64,000 nucleotides of DNA from Desmodesmus armatus (taxonomy: Eukaryota > Chlorophyta > Chlorophyceae > Sphaeropleales > Scenedesmaceae), in the NCBI GenBank assembly GCA_007449985.2, contig VIIQ02000555.1, forward strand, positions 868,001 to 932,000. Reading direction: 5' to 3'. Under the pieces are notes generated by a model. The model did no database searches, was not told the DNA's origin, and worked only from the letters and a program-made list of their open reading frames with translations. The position numbers and the translations under genes are program-made. Positions 37,101 to 47,972 of this stretch are shown here, one piece after another; the first letter of the stretch is position 1; each line of letters opens with the position of its first letter.

Positions 37101-38225
37101 TCACCTACAATGAATAGTGTTGGCATGACTGACAGCAAACCCACAGGCTGCAGAAAAACATCCAGCAGGCAGCAATAAGACATGGTAGTTGCACAGCATG
37201 CCGATTAGACAGAGCAGAATCTACATCCCTACCTGTCGCCCATGGTCAACATCACATGCTGCTGCTGTCATCATGTGCCATGCTTCAGAGGCTGCCATGA
37301 CTTACACAAACGGTACTGCAGTCATTCTTTATGCGGCGCAGCCTTTGCAGCTGTGAGCGCCGATGCATGCCCATCCATGTGGATAGTGCTTTGCTCACCA
37401 AGCTCAGCCACTCTGCAAAGAAGAACACGCCTGCCCCCAGCACCACACACATCAGCATCATGAAAATGATGTTGGAGAAGGCCTGAAACAGTCCGTAGGC
37501 CAGCCATATGCCTGCCAGACCAACTGCAGCCGCAAAAAGGACAGGGGTGGTGTCAGCAGGTGGACTGTGGGGAAGGCGACACATGCAGGAGAACCCTTGC
37601 AGCGAAGGGGCGGCAGTTGGCGCGACTCGGCGAGTGCCAGGCAAGGCTGCATGTACACATAACATTATGGTGCCTGCACAGTATGCACTTGCGAGATTGG
37701 CAGGAAACACATTGTTTGGCAGCAGAACAGCTGCCATCACAATCGGGACAGTTGACTTGAGCAGTCCTAGCTAGGGCGGACCTGGTATGATAGCAGTGAA
37801 GGCCAGCACAATGTCACCAAGCAGGGGGATCCACATGGGCACCACAAACGCACCCAGGGAGGCAAAAACTATGCTGAAACCCCTGCAAGTTGCACAGCAG
37901 AGCAGTTGGCATCATGTGCTGAGTCCACTGTTGTAACACAATCCCCACACAACGCCCGCAAGTCAGTAGCCCGTGTGCTGAACTGCACAGGGTCTCACAT
38001 AACATATCACAGCACTCACTTGTACTGGGTCAGCTTCTCAAACGATGGGTCCTTGAGTGCCAGGGTTGGCACCGCTATCAAACCCACCAGCAGGGCTGTG
38101 CGGGTGGACATCCGCAGCCATCTGGGAACACTCTTGTGCTGCCCTGTCCTGTGCCCGTGTTTTGAGACCCCAGTACCTTCCAGCTCAAGTGTTGTGGAGC
38201 ATTGAGTGGGGACTGTCTCGCCCAT
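34158..38225 (-). CDS. Multi-pass membrane protein, possibly FUSC-like
   Basis: Exons read as 38225-38020, 37882-37782, 37523-37399, 37147-37105, 36720-36587, 36278-35989, 35696-35580, one unresolved exon near 35450, 35204-34982 and 34625-34158; the phases of the mapped exons agree. The N-terminal half has about five hydrophobic segments (for example ALLVGLIAVPTLAL, VFASLGAFVVPMWIPLLGDI, IIFMMLMCVVLGAGVFFF, WFITVVVTVLLFMAAVVAI). A long soluble region follows, with a His-rich helix (VFRHHHEALEHLLHLAYYAM) and a Gln-rich tract (KQQLQQQQPQQQQ). The architecture of an N-terminal membrane block, a helical domain and a late ALQELNDAF element parallels the divergent neighbour at 38705, but I cannot name the family from residues alone. 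The substrate is unknown. Confidence 0.6.
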
Positions 38226-38704
38226 GAAGGTCTGCAGTTGGAAAACAGAGGGATCTGGTTGGGGGTCCCTTTGGTCCAGACGTCTTTAGGAGCGCGTAGA
38301 TGACGAGTCGCGATCGCGCTTCGACATTATCTTTAATAGTTTTACGCACAGCTGACGTGTTGACAGGGTCAAACAGGGGCAGTAACTTTGCAGGTGAGTC
38401 AGGTGGTTATGAAGATCGTTCTGGTCGGTCATTCTGGGAAGGACGGGTGCCAGCATTGTGGAAAGATTACACGGGCCACAATGCGACTCCCGGTATCGGT
38501 CCGAGCTGCCCTTTCGACTTTTTCTGAATTGAACTTCCAAGTGCTAAAGCAGATCACTCCTCTCCTGCCTGAAGTGGACTTGGTGTATCAGTCACAGCAT
38601 AACCAGACCCAAAAACCAGACCCAGAAACGTACAGCAGCATTGCAGTGGGTGGGGGCAGCTTGAACAAATCAAACCACTGCATCTGTCTGGTCATAGTGA
38701 CACC
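38226..38704. promoter_or_regulatory. Shared divergent promoter region of two membrane-protein genes
   Basis: The interval is 479 bp between opposite ATGs (38225 minus, 38705 plus). It must contain both 5' UTRs and core promoters unless upstream noncoding exons exist. I recognise no specific element. Confidence 0.5.
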
Positions 38705-41700
38705 ATGGGACGCCTCAAGGCTGCTGCAGCACCGAGGCAGCATGTGTACAGACGAAGCCCTTTGCTGGCGAAACCTGGAAAGCGCACCAGGCAGGAGGCG
38801 CTGCCTTCTGCCCTGCACATGGGCATCTGTGTGGGTCTGTCGCTGCTGGTGTTTGCTATCATCAACATCTGTGTGTCGGAGCTGTTGGGGCCTAGTAACC
38901 CATTCGTGAAACTGGTGCAAAGTGGAACCATGGTGAGTGAGCCCACTGACACATAGAAACAGAATGATGTGTCAACTGGCCGCCAGCAATATCAAGAATC
39001 ACCAGCAGACTCTGACAGTCTTTGTGCAGCGGTCAGAACAGGCGCCTGGTATGTGGCCTGCATCAATGTACCAGCAGCCTGGCAAACTTTCATGCGTTGC
39101 TTCTGTTGACAAGCAGGTGTTGCGTGTGTGGCGTGTGTTGTGTACTGTGTGTCAGATGGCCATGCTGACAGTGACTGTGCTAGGCACACCCAACCTGGGC
39201 AACAGCTTCACCAAGGCAGCACAGCGTATTGCGGGAGTAATGATTGGTGAGATGGTAAAGCACTGCCACTTGGACATTTCACGTTGGTGGCTGGCCAGAC
39301 AGCTGCATGCATGTGCAGCCAACCAACTGCTAGCCTGGTGGGCCTTGCCATGCCATGGTAAAGCAATTTTCCTCAAGATTAGCAGGGGGTCGCAAGGGCC
39401 TGCTGCCACATTTACCCTGCAGCATCATACCAACACAGCTGAATGTTGCACTATGATGCACCCCAGGAGGCAGCCATCAGCAGTGGTACCTGATTGTTGA
39501 TGCGCATGTTGTCGCTGGGGTCTCCAGAGTCTGGAGGCCAGTAAGCCATGACACAACTTCTGTGTTTGTGTGTGGCTGCATGCAGGTGGCTGGCTGTTCT
39601 ACGCACTGTATGCTGCCAACCAGCAGTGGTGGTTCCTGGTGATCTGCCTGTCTGTGTGGGGCTTTGTGCTGGTGGCACTCAGCTTTGCACTGTCTGGCAG
39701 GGAGTTCCTTTTCCCAGTGGCACTCGTCACCTCCTTCATAGGTATGTGACAGGCTGTTGCACAGCTGCGGCTGTTGAAGGTTGGATGATACCATGCAGCA
39801 CTTGCCGGCTGCTGTTGGCAGCTGACACAATCTAGCAGGTGCCAATCTGTTTTTCGGGTTTGGAGGCAGCAATGGCCCTCAACTTGTGATCATCATCATT
39901 AGGATGCACCTTGCCAGCAGCAGGGCGACAGCACAGCTGACAGCACTATATCTGCCAGCAGTCATGCAGCCGGCATCGCCACAAACTGTTCACAACTGGT
40001 GTGATTAGTGCTGTGGCGGGGTTGCTGTGCATGCTGGTGCTGGTGCTTGCAGTTGTGTGCAACTTCAACAGTGTCAAGCAAGCCATGGTGATGACCCTTG
40101 TCAAGACTGTGGCCTTTGCTGGAGCAATCGTGCTGTACACCATCATGTCGTTATTGATGTTCCCCCTCACAGCCACCCAGCAGGTGAGCTGAGCCTGTGC
40201 AGGGGCTCAGCCTGTGCATGCATGTGCAGGCTGCTCATACACAGATCCTTACAGCTGTCAGCAGACAAGCCTGCGTCCTTGCGGGAGCAACATGCTGCGT
40301 TTCCTGCTGATGCAGTTACTGCTGATGCAAAAGCATGAGTAATAGTCCACACACCTGCCCTGCAATCACTTGGAGCATGACAGCTTATGCTGCATAGCAT
40401 CTGTTGGGACTGGTTCATGAGCTGCATGAGCTGGTGCTGCACAGTATACCACTCTGACCCTGCTGCATTGTGCTCCCGCCTGCCTCCCACTTGTCGGGTG
40501 TGCAGCTGCTCACCAACCTTGCCGCAGCGTTGCAAGACATCGAGCATTTGGCAGACATCTTGCTAGTCCGGGGTTTGACTGCTACACAGGATGCTGCCCA
40601 GCTCAGCAGCTCTGAAAGAACCGCTGACGCAGCAGTGCAGAACCTCGATGCCGCCGCTGCTACAGACGGCCACATACAGCCCAAGGTTTCAGTGGGCAAT
40701 GGGGCGACACCACCAGAAGCAGCAGGGGCCAAGGTAGCGGCAGCAGCAGCAGGGTCCAAGGGTTCAAAGAAAGGGAAGAAGCCACCGGCTGCTCAGGACT
40801 CTTTGGCTGTGAGCCTGGCTGCTAATGCCAACCACAAGCTACAGTTGGTGCAGCAGCTGCTGCGCATGACGAGTAAGGAGCGGTACATTGGTACCATCGG
40901 GTCGTACAGGTGTGTGCAGCAGCGCCTGCCATGCTTGAAAGTTGCAGGTTTTTGCTGAATTCAGCAGTCCAGCAGTGCAAAACAGGCTACTACTAGAGCC
41001 GCTGCTGAGCACACAATCATCACCTGGATCAAGTAGGCTTTGTGACTTTCAGCTTCTCTAGGCCACAAGTGGTGACGTGACGTCTTCAGTATATGAAGTC
41101 ACGTGGTCAAAGTGTTGTTGTTGATGGACACTCAGCAAAGTTGCTGGCATTTTCTGCTGGATACGTGCGGTGGTGGTGTTGACGTTTCTATTGCACAGGG
41201 TCACAAATGCACTTGTGTGAGGTTGCTGGCCTTTGGACATCCATGTCATTTAGTTGAGGGATCCAGCCATGCTGTTGGGCCTGTATGCTGCCTGCAGGTG
41301 CTTCCTGCCTACTGTCTTCCTCAAACGTGGAGTCCTGCCAGAGGAGGAAGTACTGGCAGTGGTGGTGAATGCAGGACAGGTCAGCCCGTGCCGTGGGGTG
41401 GGCAGGAGTGTAGGGGGCTGCTTGTGACGAGCGGGCGCACAGTTGTAGTGTGTGTGTGTGTGTGTATTTGGCATTAGTTCGTACCAGCATGGGTGTGCTG
41501 CAAGGGGGTGCATCGAGGTTTTTCTTGTATGCATTGCAAGCCAGGATCTGCATGTGGACAGCGCTGCTGCAGAGCAGCCAAGTCTGAGCAGCCAGACTAC
41601 ACCTAAGCTTATGTCATCTGTGCATCATCCGCACTCCCCGCCCCAGAGGCCCAGTGTAACAGTGTAAGTATTGTGGTTCACCAGCAGTAGAACGCATGTG

Positions 41701-42637
41701 TGACACCAACATGGCTGATTGATGCAAATTTGCTTGTGCAGGTGCTGCGTGTGCTGATGACGGTAATGGCGGACTTTGGCACGGCGCCCTTGGGCCAGCG
41801 GCTACCCCCTTTCGTCGTGGAGGGTGGGGGTACGGTGGCCACCCTTGCATTGATGCAGCAGGGCGTGGCAGCGCTGCAGGTAAGGGGCGTGACGTGCATG
41901 CTGTGATGAACATCAACCAATCTCTATGCTACGCAGGGCATGGAGCGGTACCGCCTGTACATTATAGATAGTGTTCGCATGCTGGTGGTGTAGGGGAGTT
42001 GCTGTGCAGCGCGCGCAGTTGTGAAATAGGCAGAAATGTTGAAGGGTGTTTCAACAAGGTCTGCTTGACGTCAGTTGTGCTTCTTGGTGTCGCCAGCCCT
42101 GATGAAGTGCCCTTTGCCTCTTGCTGCCGCTCTGTGTACTGGGGTACTGTGTTGGTCCTGCAGGACATCACTGCCGCCCTGCCAGTGAGCGGTGCCAGCA
42201 GCCATCCAGTGCCCATCAGCAACCTGCAGGACTACGCGGAAAAGCTGCAGCAGATTGTCGCAGCCACCGTCACAGCTCGCGCCACTGCACCAGCTGGTGC
42301 TGACATGGCAGCAGCAGATGCCAGCGGGGCAGGCACAGGCATGCCTGTAAGCAGCTCGCCCAGTAATCCGTCTACAGCAAGTGATGCCACCCCAGCAGGG
42401 CGGTGGCAGAAGGCAGCTGTGGCAGCTGCAGGCATCCAGCTTCCGCAGCAGCGGGCGCAGCAGTTGGCAATGGCGTTTGGTGCCTTGTTGAGTGAGTCTG
42501 TGCGCAGCGAGGAGAAGCAGGTTGCTCGCTGGTGCAGTGTGCTGGTGCTGTCGCGGCAGCTGGGGAGGTCTATAGCAGGGTTAAATGACAGCGTGAATGA
42601 CCTGCTGGCAAAGCTGCCGTGGGTGCAGGCAGGCTGA
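38705..42637 (+). CDS. FUSC/ALMT-like multi-pass membrane transporter
   Basis: Exons are 38705-38932, 39156-39246, 39586-39741, one ending at 40183, then 40506-40909, 41298-41379, 41742-41879 and 42164-42637. The start has a strong context (caccATGGG). After a basic N-terminus come hydrophobic segments. A stretch LGTPNLGNSFTKAAQRIAGVMIG resembles the conserved R-x-x-G-t-x-i-G element of fusaric acid resistance/aluminium-activated malate transporter-like proteins. Further helices follow (WWFLVICLSVWGFVLVALSF, LLCMLVLVLAVV, VAFAGAIVLYTIMSLLMF). The C-terminal half is soluble, with helical and Ala/Ser-rich parts. These families export organic anions or aromatic acids, but the substrate here is unknown. 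One junction is unresolved: exon 3 ends in phase 1, and no acceptor before the exon ending at 40183 keeps that phase, so a small exon or an error lies in 39742-39960. Confidence 0.65.
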
Positions 42638-43025
42638 GTGTGGTGTGGATGCTGTGCGTCTGTGCTGCATGTGGCAGGTGTAGAAAAGGATTTGGTGGGG
42701 GGCTGTGTGGTAAAAACCCTAGTAACACGGCGGTGGGCTATATGTGGTCGATGACGTTAATTAATTGTCGCAATGGATATAACGGACATGCGTGTGGTTG
42801 TTTTCTGCTTGGAGAGTGTGTTGTACCTGTTCTTGTGCCCAAGTCGCATGAAGTCGCATCACCCGTCAACGGTTAAATTCCACCCGCCGCTGCCGCCTCC
42901 AGGTTGTGTGTGCATGTTGACGTGCAATTGCGATAATTGAGTGCAAAACACACTGGTCGTCAACCTCGTGGAGTTCGTGAAGTAGAAGCGTGAATCACGC
43001 GGATCGTCTGGAGCACAAGATCGCC
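42638..43025. other. Short intergenic region
   Basis: These 388 bp lie between two plus-strand genes and should hold the 3' UTR of the FUSC-like gene and the promoter of the small secreted repeat protein. No element was recognised. Confidence 0.4.
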
Positions 43026-44305
43026 ATGTACAGAGCACTTTGCGTGTGCGCACTGATGGTGCTGCTTGCAGGTAAGAACAGGCCTGCAAACAATGCTCAT
43101 AGGGTGAGAAACAGAGGATCCAGCCAACATTGTCACAGGAGAGAGCATGCAGCAGGCTGTGTCGCGCAACTAGGGCTCTGGCTTTGTGGCCAGGCATAGC
43201 GCAGACAGCAGTCATGACTGCTGCTTTCCTGTGACCAAGGGCCCATCAGAACCACATCTTGAGCATCTGCTGACCACAACCTCGTCTGGTGCTGTCTGAC
43301 GCGTCTGGCTGGCCAGTTGCGGCCGCCCAGAGTCCCGCAGGGGCAGTGGTTGGTGCAGGGCAACAAGTCAACGAAGGTCTGCAGAGAGCTGCAAATGGCA
43401 CCATTGATGCAGTGAATTCTGTGGCCAATGGTGAGGAGGTAGTGACATTTGTCGTCCACACAACCAAGGGGGGCAGTCACCAGACCACATTGTTGGCGCC
43501 AAGGACCGGTGCTTTTTTTTGCTGTGCTGTTGATCAGCATTTTGGTCGCCATGCGTTGAGATTCTAAGTTGGAACCATCTACTATGGAAGCAGTCACTAC
43601 ATCATCGGCACCCATGTCCACAGCTGCATACATGCTTGCCCGATGATCAGTTACAGTCTCACAGTGTGTGGTGTGCTTGTGCCCTTGTTGCATGCCTGCG
43701 CAGGCACTCAAGCTGGCCAGGCAGTCACCTCTGCGGTGGAGGACGTGACAAACGCAACGCAGAACGCCGTCAACACAATTGCTAACGGTAAGTCTCATGT
43801 TACTGCTGTATGCCGCGTGTGCCAATTGAGGTTGGATGTTCAGCCACGTTTGCTACAACTCGCAGGCTTGTGTTTAACAGTCCAACCTCAAGCACAATAT
43901 CACACCCAACTTGGTAGATAAAGCTTTTATCATGACTGCCAGTGGCACCACTGTAGGTGCTGCGGCAGTTGGTGGGTTGGTGGGGCTGCTGCATCTAGAC
44001 GCAGATGTGTTGTCTTGTCCAGCTGCTGTGCGGGGTCAACAGGGTCACTATCGGCACACTGTAGGCCGTGTGGGGCCTGGCACGGTAGGAATGTGCTGCG
44101 TGTTAGGCTCCCGACTGGCACCTTACCCATGGTCAATGTTTCATTGTGGTGTCATGCCATACTGCCGTGCGCAGGTACTCAAAGACTTGCAGATGCTGTC
44201 AATGGCACTTTGAAGGCTCTGGGCATCAGTCGTGCTTCAGGCAACTCTGCTGGCATTGTCAGCATCCTGGCATGCTTTGCTCTGCTGCTGGTGCTGGCAT
44301 TTTGA
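43026..44305 (+). CDS. Small secreted repeat protein with hydrophobic (GPI-like) tail
   Basis: Four exons (43026-43071, 43317-43430, 43704-43787, 44175-44305) close to 124 residues, and every intron is phase 1. Residues 1 to about 18 are a signal peptide (MYRALCVCALMVLLA). The body is three related repeats, roughly one per exon, with a G-T-Q/A-G-Q start and an NGT/NAT...AVN(S/T)(V/I)ANG core. Each repeat carries one N-x-T glycosylation sequon (NGTID, NATQN, NGTLK). The protein ends in SILACFALLLVLAF right at the stop, as in GPI-anchor signals or a tail anchor. I do not recognise the family. The likely location is the cell surface or extracellular matrix. A TGTAA hexamer-type motif near 44689 could serve as polyadenylation signal, as in many chlorophytes. 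Confidence 0.7.
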
Positions 44306-45149
44306 GCTGCAGTGACAGTTTCAAATCAGCATGTGTGGCTGAAACCAAAGAGCTGCCAGCAAAACTATATTGCATCGTACAGAAGCAGCTGCTGTGTGGT
44401 GCATGTTGGCAGCCTGCTTGGTGGAGGGGCCCAGCTGACCTGTGCAGCGGCAGGCCGTTTTATGCAGCTGTGTCACCCCTCCATGGTCATGGCCAGGCTG
44501 AAGGTCTGTATTGCTGTTCTCTCAGACACATGTGAGAGCCTTTTGGCTGGTTGCACTGGGGATCGTGCGGCCGGCTGTACACTGCTTCCCCTACCTCACC
44601 AGGTCGCAGCCTGTGGATGCTGGATGCTGCACTTGGAATAGAGGGCGTTGATGAGCCACCGTATCGTTCTGTTGCATGGGGTTGACTTTTGTAAAGTTCC
44701 GTTTGAAGGGCCGATATCTCAGAGATACAGCAACCTGATTGGCAGTCAGATGTATGCATGTGGGCACACCATGCATGTGAACACCACAGGACACCTGACA
44801 CATGGAATCTATGTGTAATCTCTAATCAAAGGCATTCAAGGCTGCAATCTGTCCATGTGATGCTGCTCGACAGGACGTTTTGAGACAGTTCGCACCAGTT
44901 TCAACCGGCGACTGCCCTGGCAGCATCACTCCAATCGCCAATCGCAATATTCTACTTCTTTAGTGATATCAAAGTATGCGTGGCTACACCGTACTAGACA
45001 TACTGTTTGCCTGAAGGTTCCCGCCAAGAGGCCCCTGTTTCAATTGCCTCGTGTGAGCAGCGCCATGCGCTCATTATGACGCTTTGAGACGTACGACTCA
45101 TGTTTCATCATTGGTCCTGGTGGAGCAGTAGCAGCACAGTGTGACTGGT
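44306..45149. other. Intergenic region
   Basis: This is 0.84 kb between two plus-strand genes encoding secreted proteins. No recognisable coding exon or named regulatory motif was found apart from the TGTAA noted near 44689. Confidence 0.4.
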
Positions 45150-46030
45150 ATGCAGAAGGCCATCAGTGGCTGCTTACTTGCGGCCTTGCTGGTGTGCTGG
45201 CTAGCAGCATGCTCAGCTGATCCAGGAGTGCAGGAGCAGGAAACCTGGAGGGTCCTGCTTCCTAAAGGTTCCCAGCCAGAAGGCATTGCCCCAGGGGATA
45301 AGAATGACATCTGGGTGGCATGCTTGAGTGGCAGCATCATTCATGTGGTGAGCCCCATCACTGCACCATGTGTGATGTCCTCATAGCTGCAAGTGTGTTG
45401 ATCAGCAGAGCTTGCACAAAGCAGCAGCAAAGCTTTGGGAAGGACTGCTGTGGCTCAGCACTGATTTGGGGTTGTCATGCCTCTACTGCCTGTCTGTCTT
45501 GTGCAGAACCTGGCCACAAACACCTCCAATGTGGTGCATAAGGAGCGTGGTGTGCACCTGTCGGGTGTCAGGTTCTGCAAAAAGCAGCAGCTGCTGTTTG
45601 TTGCTGGGACCCTGTCCGGCAAGGGCTTCCTCTTCCATGTGCAGAGCAGCGCAGGCCCCACAGGCCCCCTGTATACAGTCACCAAGCGGGAGGTCCTAGA
45701 GCTCAACCTCCCTGGCAAGAGCTACATCAACGATGTAGCCATCAGTCAAGACCAGGTGTACTTCACGGACAGCTTCAACCCCATCTTGTATCAGATCCCC
45801 AGGTTCTACGACAGCAGCAGCAGCAGCTTCTCACTTGGCGTCATTGGAGGGGGCCCAGGCGCCTCCCCTAGGCCCATCGTCAAGGTCAAGACAGGGCCAC
45901 ACTTTGAAACGAAAGCAGGGCAGTTCAGGGCCAATGGCATTGCAGTGTACAAGTCAAAAGAGCACAAGGATGTGCTGCTGGTGTCCAACACTCACACCGG
46001 GCACCTTTACAAGGTGGTGGTGGAGAAGCC

Positions 46031-46068
<38 letters not shown>

Positions 46069-47294
46069 GGAGCAGCACACAAGCCACATCTGCGGCCGTT
46101 GCCATTGCTGCCGCAGCAGCGCCAGCAGCCGACGACTTGCCGGCCAGCTTGGGGAGCATCGCGCAGCAACTACAGCTCCAGCAGCTACCGCCAGCAGACA
46201 AGCCTAAGGCAGCAGGCACGACGGCCAAGTCTGCAGGCACAAGCAAACCCAGCGTTGGCCCTGATGCAGCAGCAGCAGCAGCAGGGGTGGACTCCAGGTG
46301 GAGCAAGCTAGCAAAGGATGTAGAGGTAGAGCTGCAAAAAAGCAAGGCACGCAGAACCGCGCAGCAACAGAAGGGGCAGCAGGTGGCAGTCGCCTCAGCC
46401 CCAGCAGGCCCAGCATTGACTGCCCAGTCAATCCAAGATGCAGCTAAAGCAGCTGTTGCAGCAGGCCAAACTGTGGCGATGCTGTCGAAGCTGGCGCGCG
46501 ACGTCCATTCACACATGCGGCGCAACAAAGAGCAGCAGCCAGACATCCCTAGCCCTCGCGCTCCCGCAGCTGCTGTCTCTGTTGCTGCAGTAGCTCGGAC
46601 AAGGCCTGCCACCTTCACAGCAAAGCCATCTGCAGATGCCATTATCAGGTCCGGCATGAGTTCCAGCAGCAGCAAGAATCTGCTGAGCAGCAGCAGTAGC
46701 TGGCAGGAGCAGGAGCCGGTGCTGCTAGCTGAGCCAGTGAAGATCCAGGAGCCTGTTGTTGATGCCAGCACAGTGGCATTCTCGGCAGCAGCGGCGGCAG
46801 CAGCAGTGGCAGCAGCTCGTGCTCAGCAGTACCGAGCTCTAGGGAGCCGCAGCCTCCTGGGGACAGCCAGTATGCAGTTGGGCTGGCCTGGTCAAATGGC
46901 TCGAGGGATTGCTGACCGGCTAGGCCTCCCTGGCCGACAGAAGCATGTTACAGCAGAGGTTACGGAGTTGCCGCTGCCGTCCATCCCCGGGCAGTACACA
47001 CAGCGCCTTTTGGTGGATGGTATCGTCATTAAGAATGACATGGCGTATGTTGCGGACAACTATAACAACCGGGTGTGGGGTGTGCAGCTAGGCAAGGGGC
47101 TGTCAGAGGCAAAGGTCACTTGCCTCATGCAGGGTCCTGATATGCACGTGCCCACGACACTGCTGTTCCAAGCAGGCCGTCTGTGGTGGGTAAATGCGCA
47201 CCTTGACACCTGCTTTCCCTTCCTGCCATGCCCTGCGCACAAGTTTGAGCTGCATGGGGTCAGCGCAAGCCAGTGCCAGCCTTGGAGCGGTTGA
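45150..47294 (+). CDS. Secreted beta-propeller-like protein with large low-complexity insertion
   Basis: Two exons (45150-45347 and 45507-47294) join in phase 0 to give 661 residues. A signal peptide (MQKAISGCLLAALLVCWLAAC) is followed by blade-like segments: QPEGIAPGDKNDIWVACLSG, GVRFCKKQQLLFVAG, INDVAISQDQVYFTDSFNP, ANGIAVYKSKEHKDVLLVSN, and after the insertion LVDGIVIKNDMAYVADNYNN. This pattern is typical of SMP-30/gluconolactonase/NHL-type six-bladed propellers. Residues about 238-550 are an insertion rich in Ser, Ala, Gln and Pro, including a run of Ser encoded by an AGC repeat (46037-46068). The fold assignment is by pattern only. A catalytic metal site cannot be confirmed, so enzyme activity is open. 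Confidence 0.65.
46035..46068. repeat. AGC trinucleotide repeat inside a coding exon
   Basis: About eleven AGC codons encode poly-Ser at the start of the low-complexity insertion of the propeller protein. The tract is likely length-polymorphic. Confidence 0.9.
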
Positions 47295-47972
47295 AACCTG
47301 TGGGCGGCAGCAGATGCTGTGGCAGTGGCAGCAGCGGTGGACATAAAGCGATCGTGCTTTCAGCACGACTAGTTCACATAATCGACAGGTGTGGTAGTGG
47401 GTGCTTTTGCACTGCTGGCCTGTCCAGCAGCAGGGTTGGTGAGATGTGGATGTAGTTAGGGAGTTATTCTGTATGCGTCTGTTTGTGTTCATATCTGCAG
47501 TGTCTGCAGCACAGATTGTTTGGCAGTTTTGCAAGTGGTATAGGCCGTCTATGTTGTGTGCCTGTTGAGGCTGCATTGGGTGCAGCAGGCCTACATGTCA
47601 GAGTCTGACTCCGAGAGTCCGGCATGGCACACTGCTGCTTGTGTGGTTGACTTGCCAGGCAATTGCCTTGGCGCCCTTCCTCAAACGCACATTTATGCGA
47701 CTATGAGCTGTATGTACCAGCTATTGAAACGGACGTCTGGTTCTGTACTGAGTTATATTCTGCGCGGGGACCGGTTGGCCGGCCGTTTGCATTCATGAGT
47801 CAATGACAACCACCCTGGTATACCTACCTGAAACTTTCAGCAACAGCAGGCCTGGATTTTCAGCACTTCATTGCCCTGTATACCGCAGGCATTGCCATAC
47901 GTTTCTCCTCCCCTTTTCCGCCCCGGCTTCCTTTCACCAGTTTATACACCAGGCTGGCCAGCTAATTTCCTC
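47295..47972. other. Intergenic region
   Basis: This is 0.68 kb between two plus-strand genes, with no coding exon or specific element recognised. Confidence 0.4.

Noticed and set aside
46007..46771. Long minus-strand frame (254 codons) rich in Leu, Ala and Ser
   Set aside because: It is antisense to the low-complexity insertion of the propeller protein. AGC/CAG repeats stay open in several frames. The plus strand has the signal peptide and propeller motifs.
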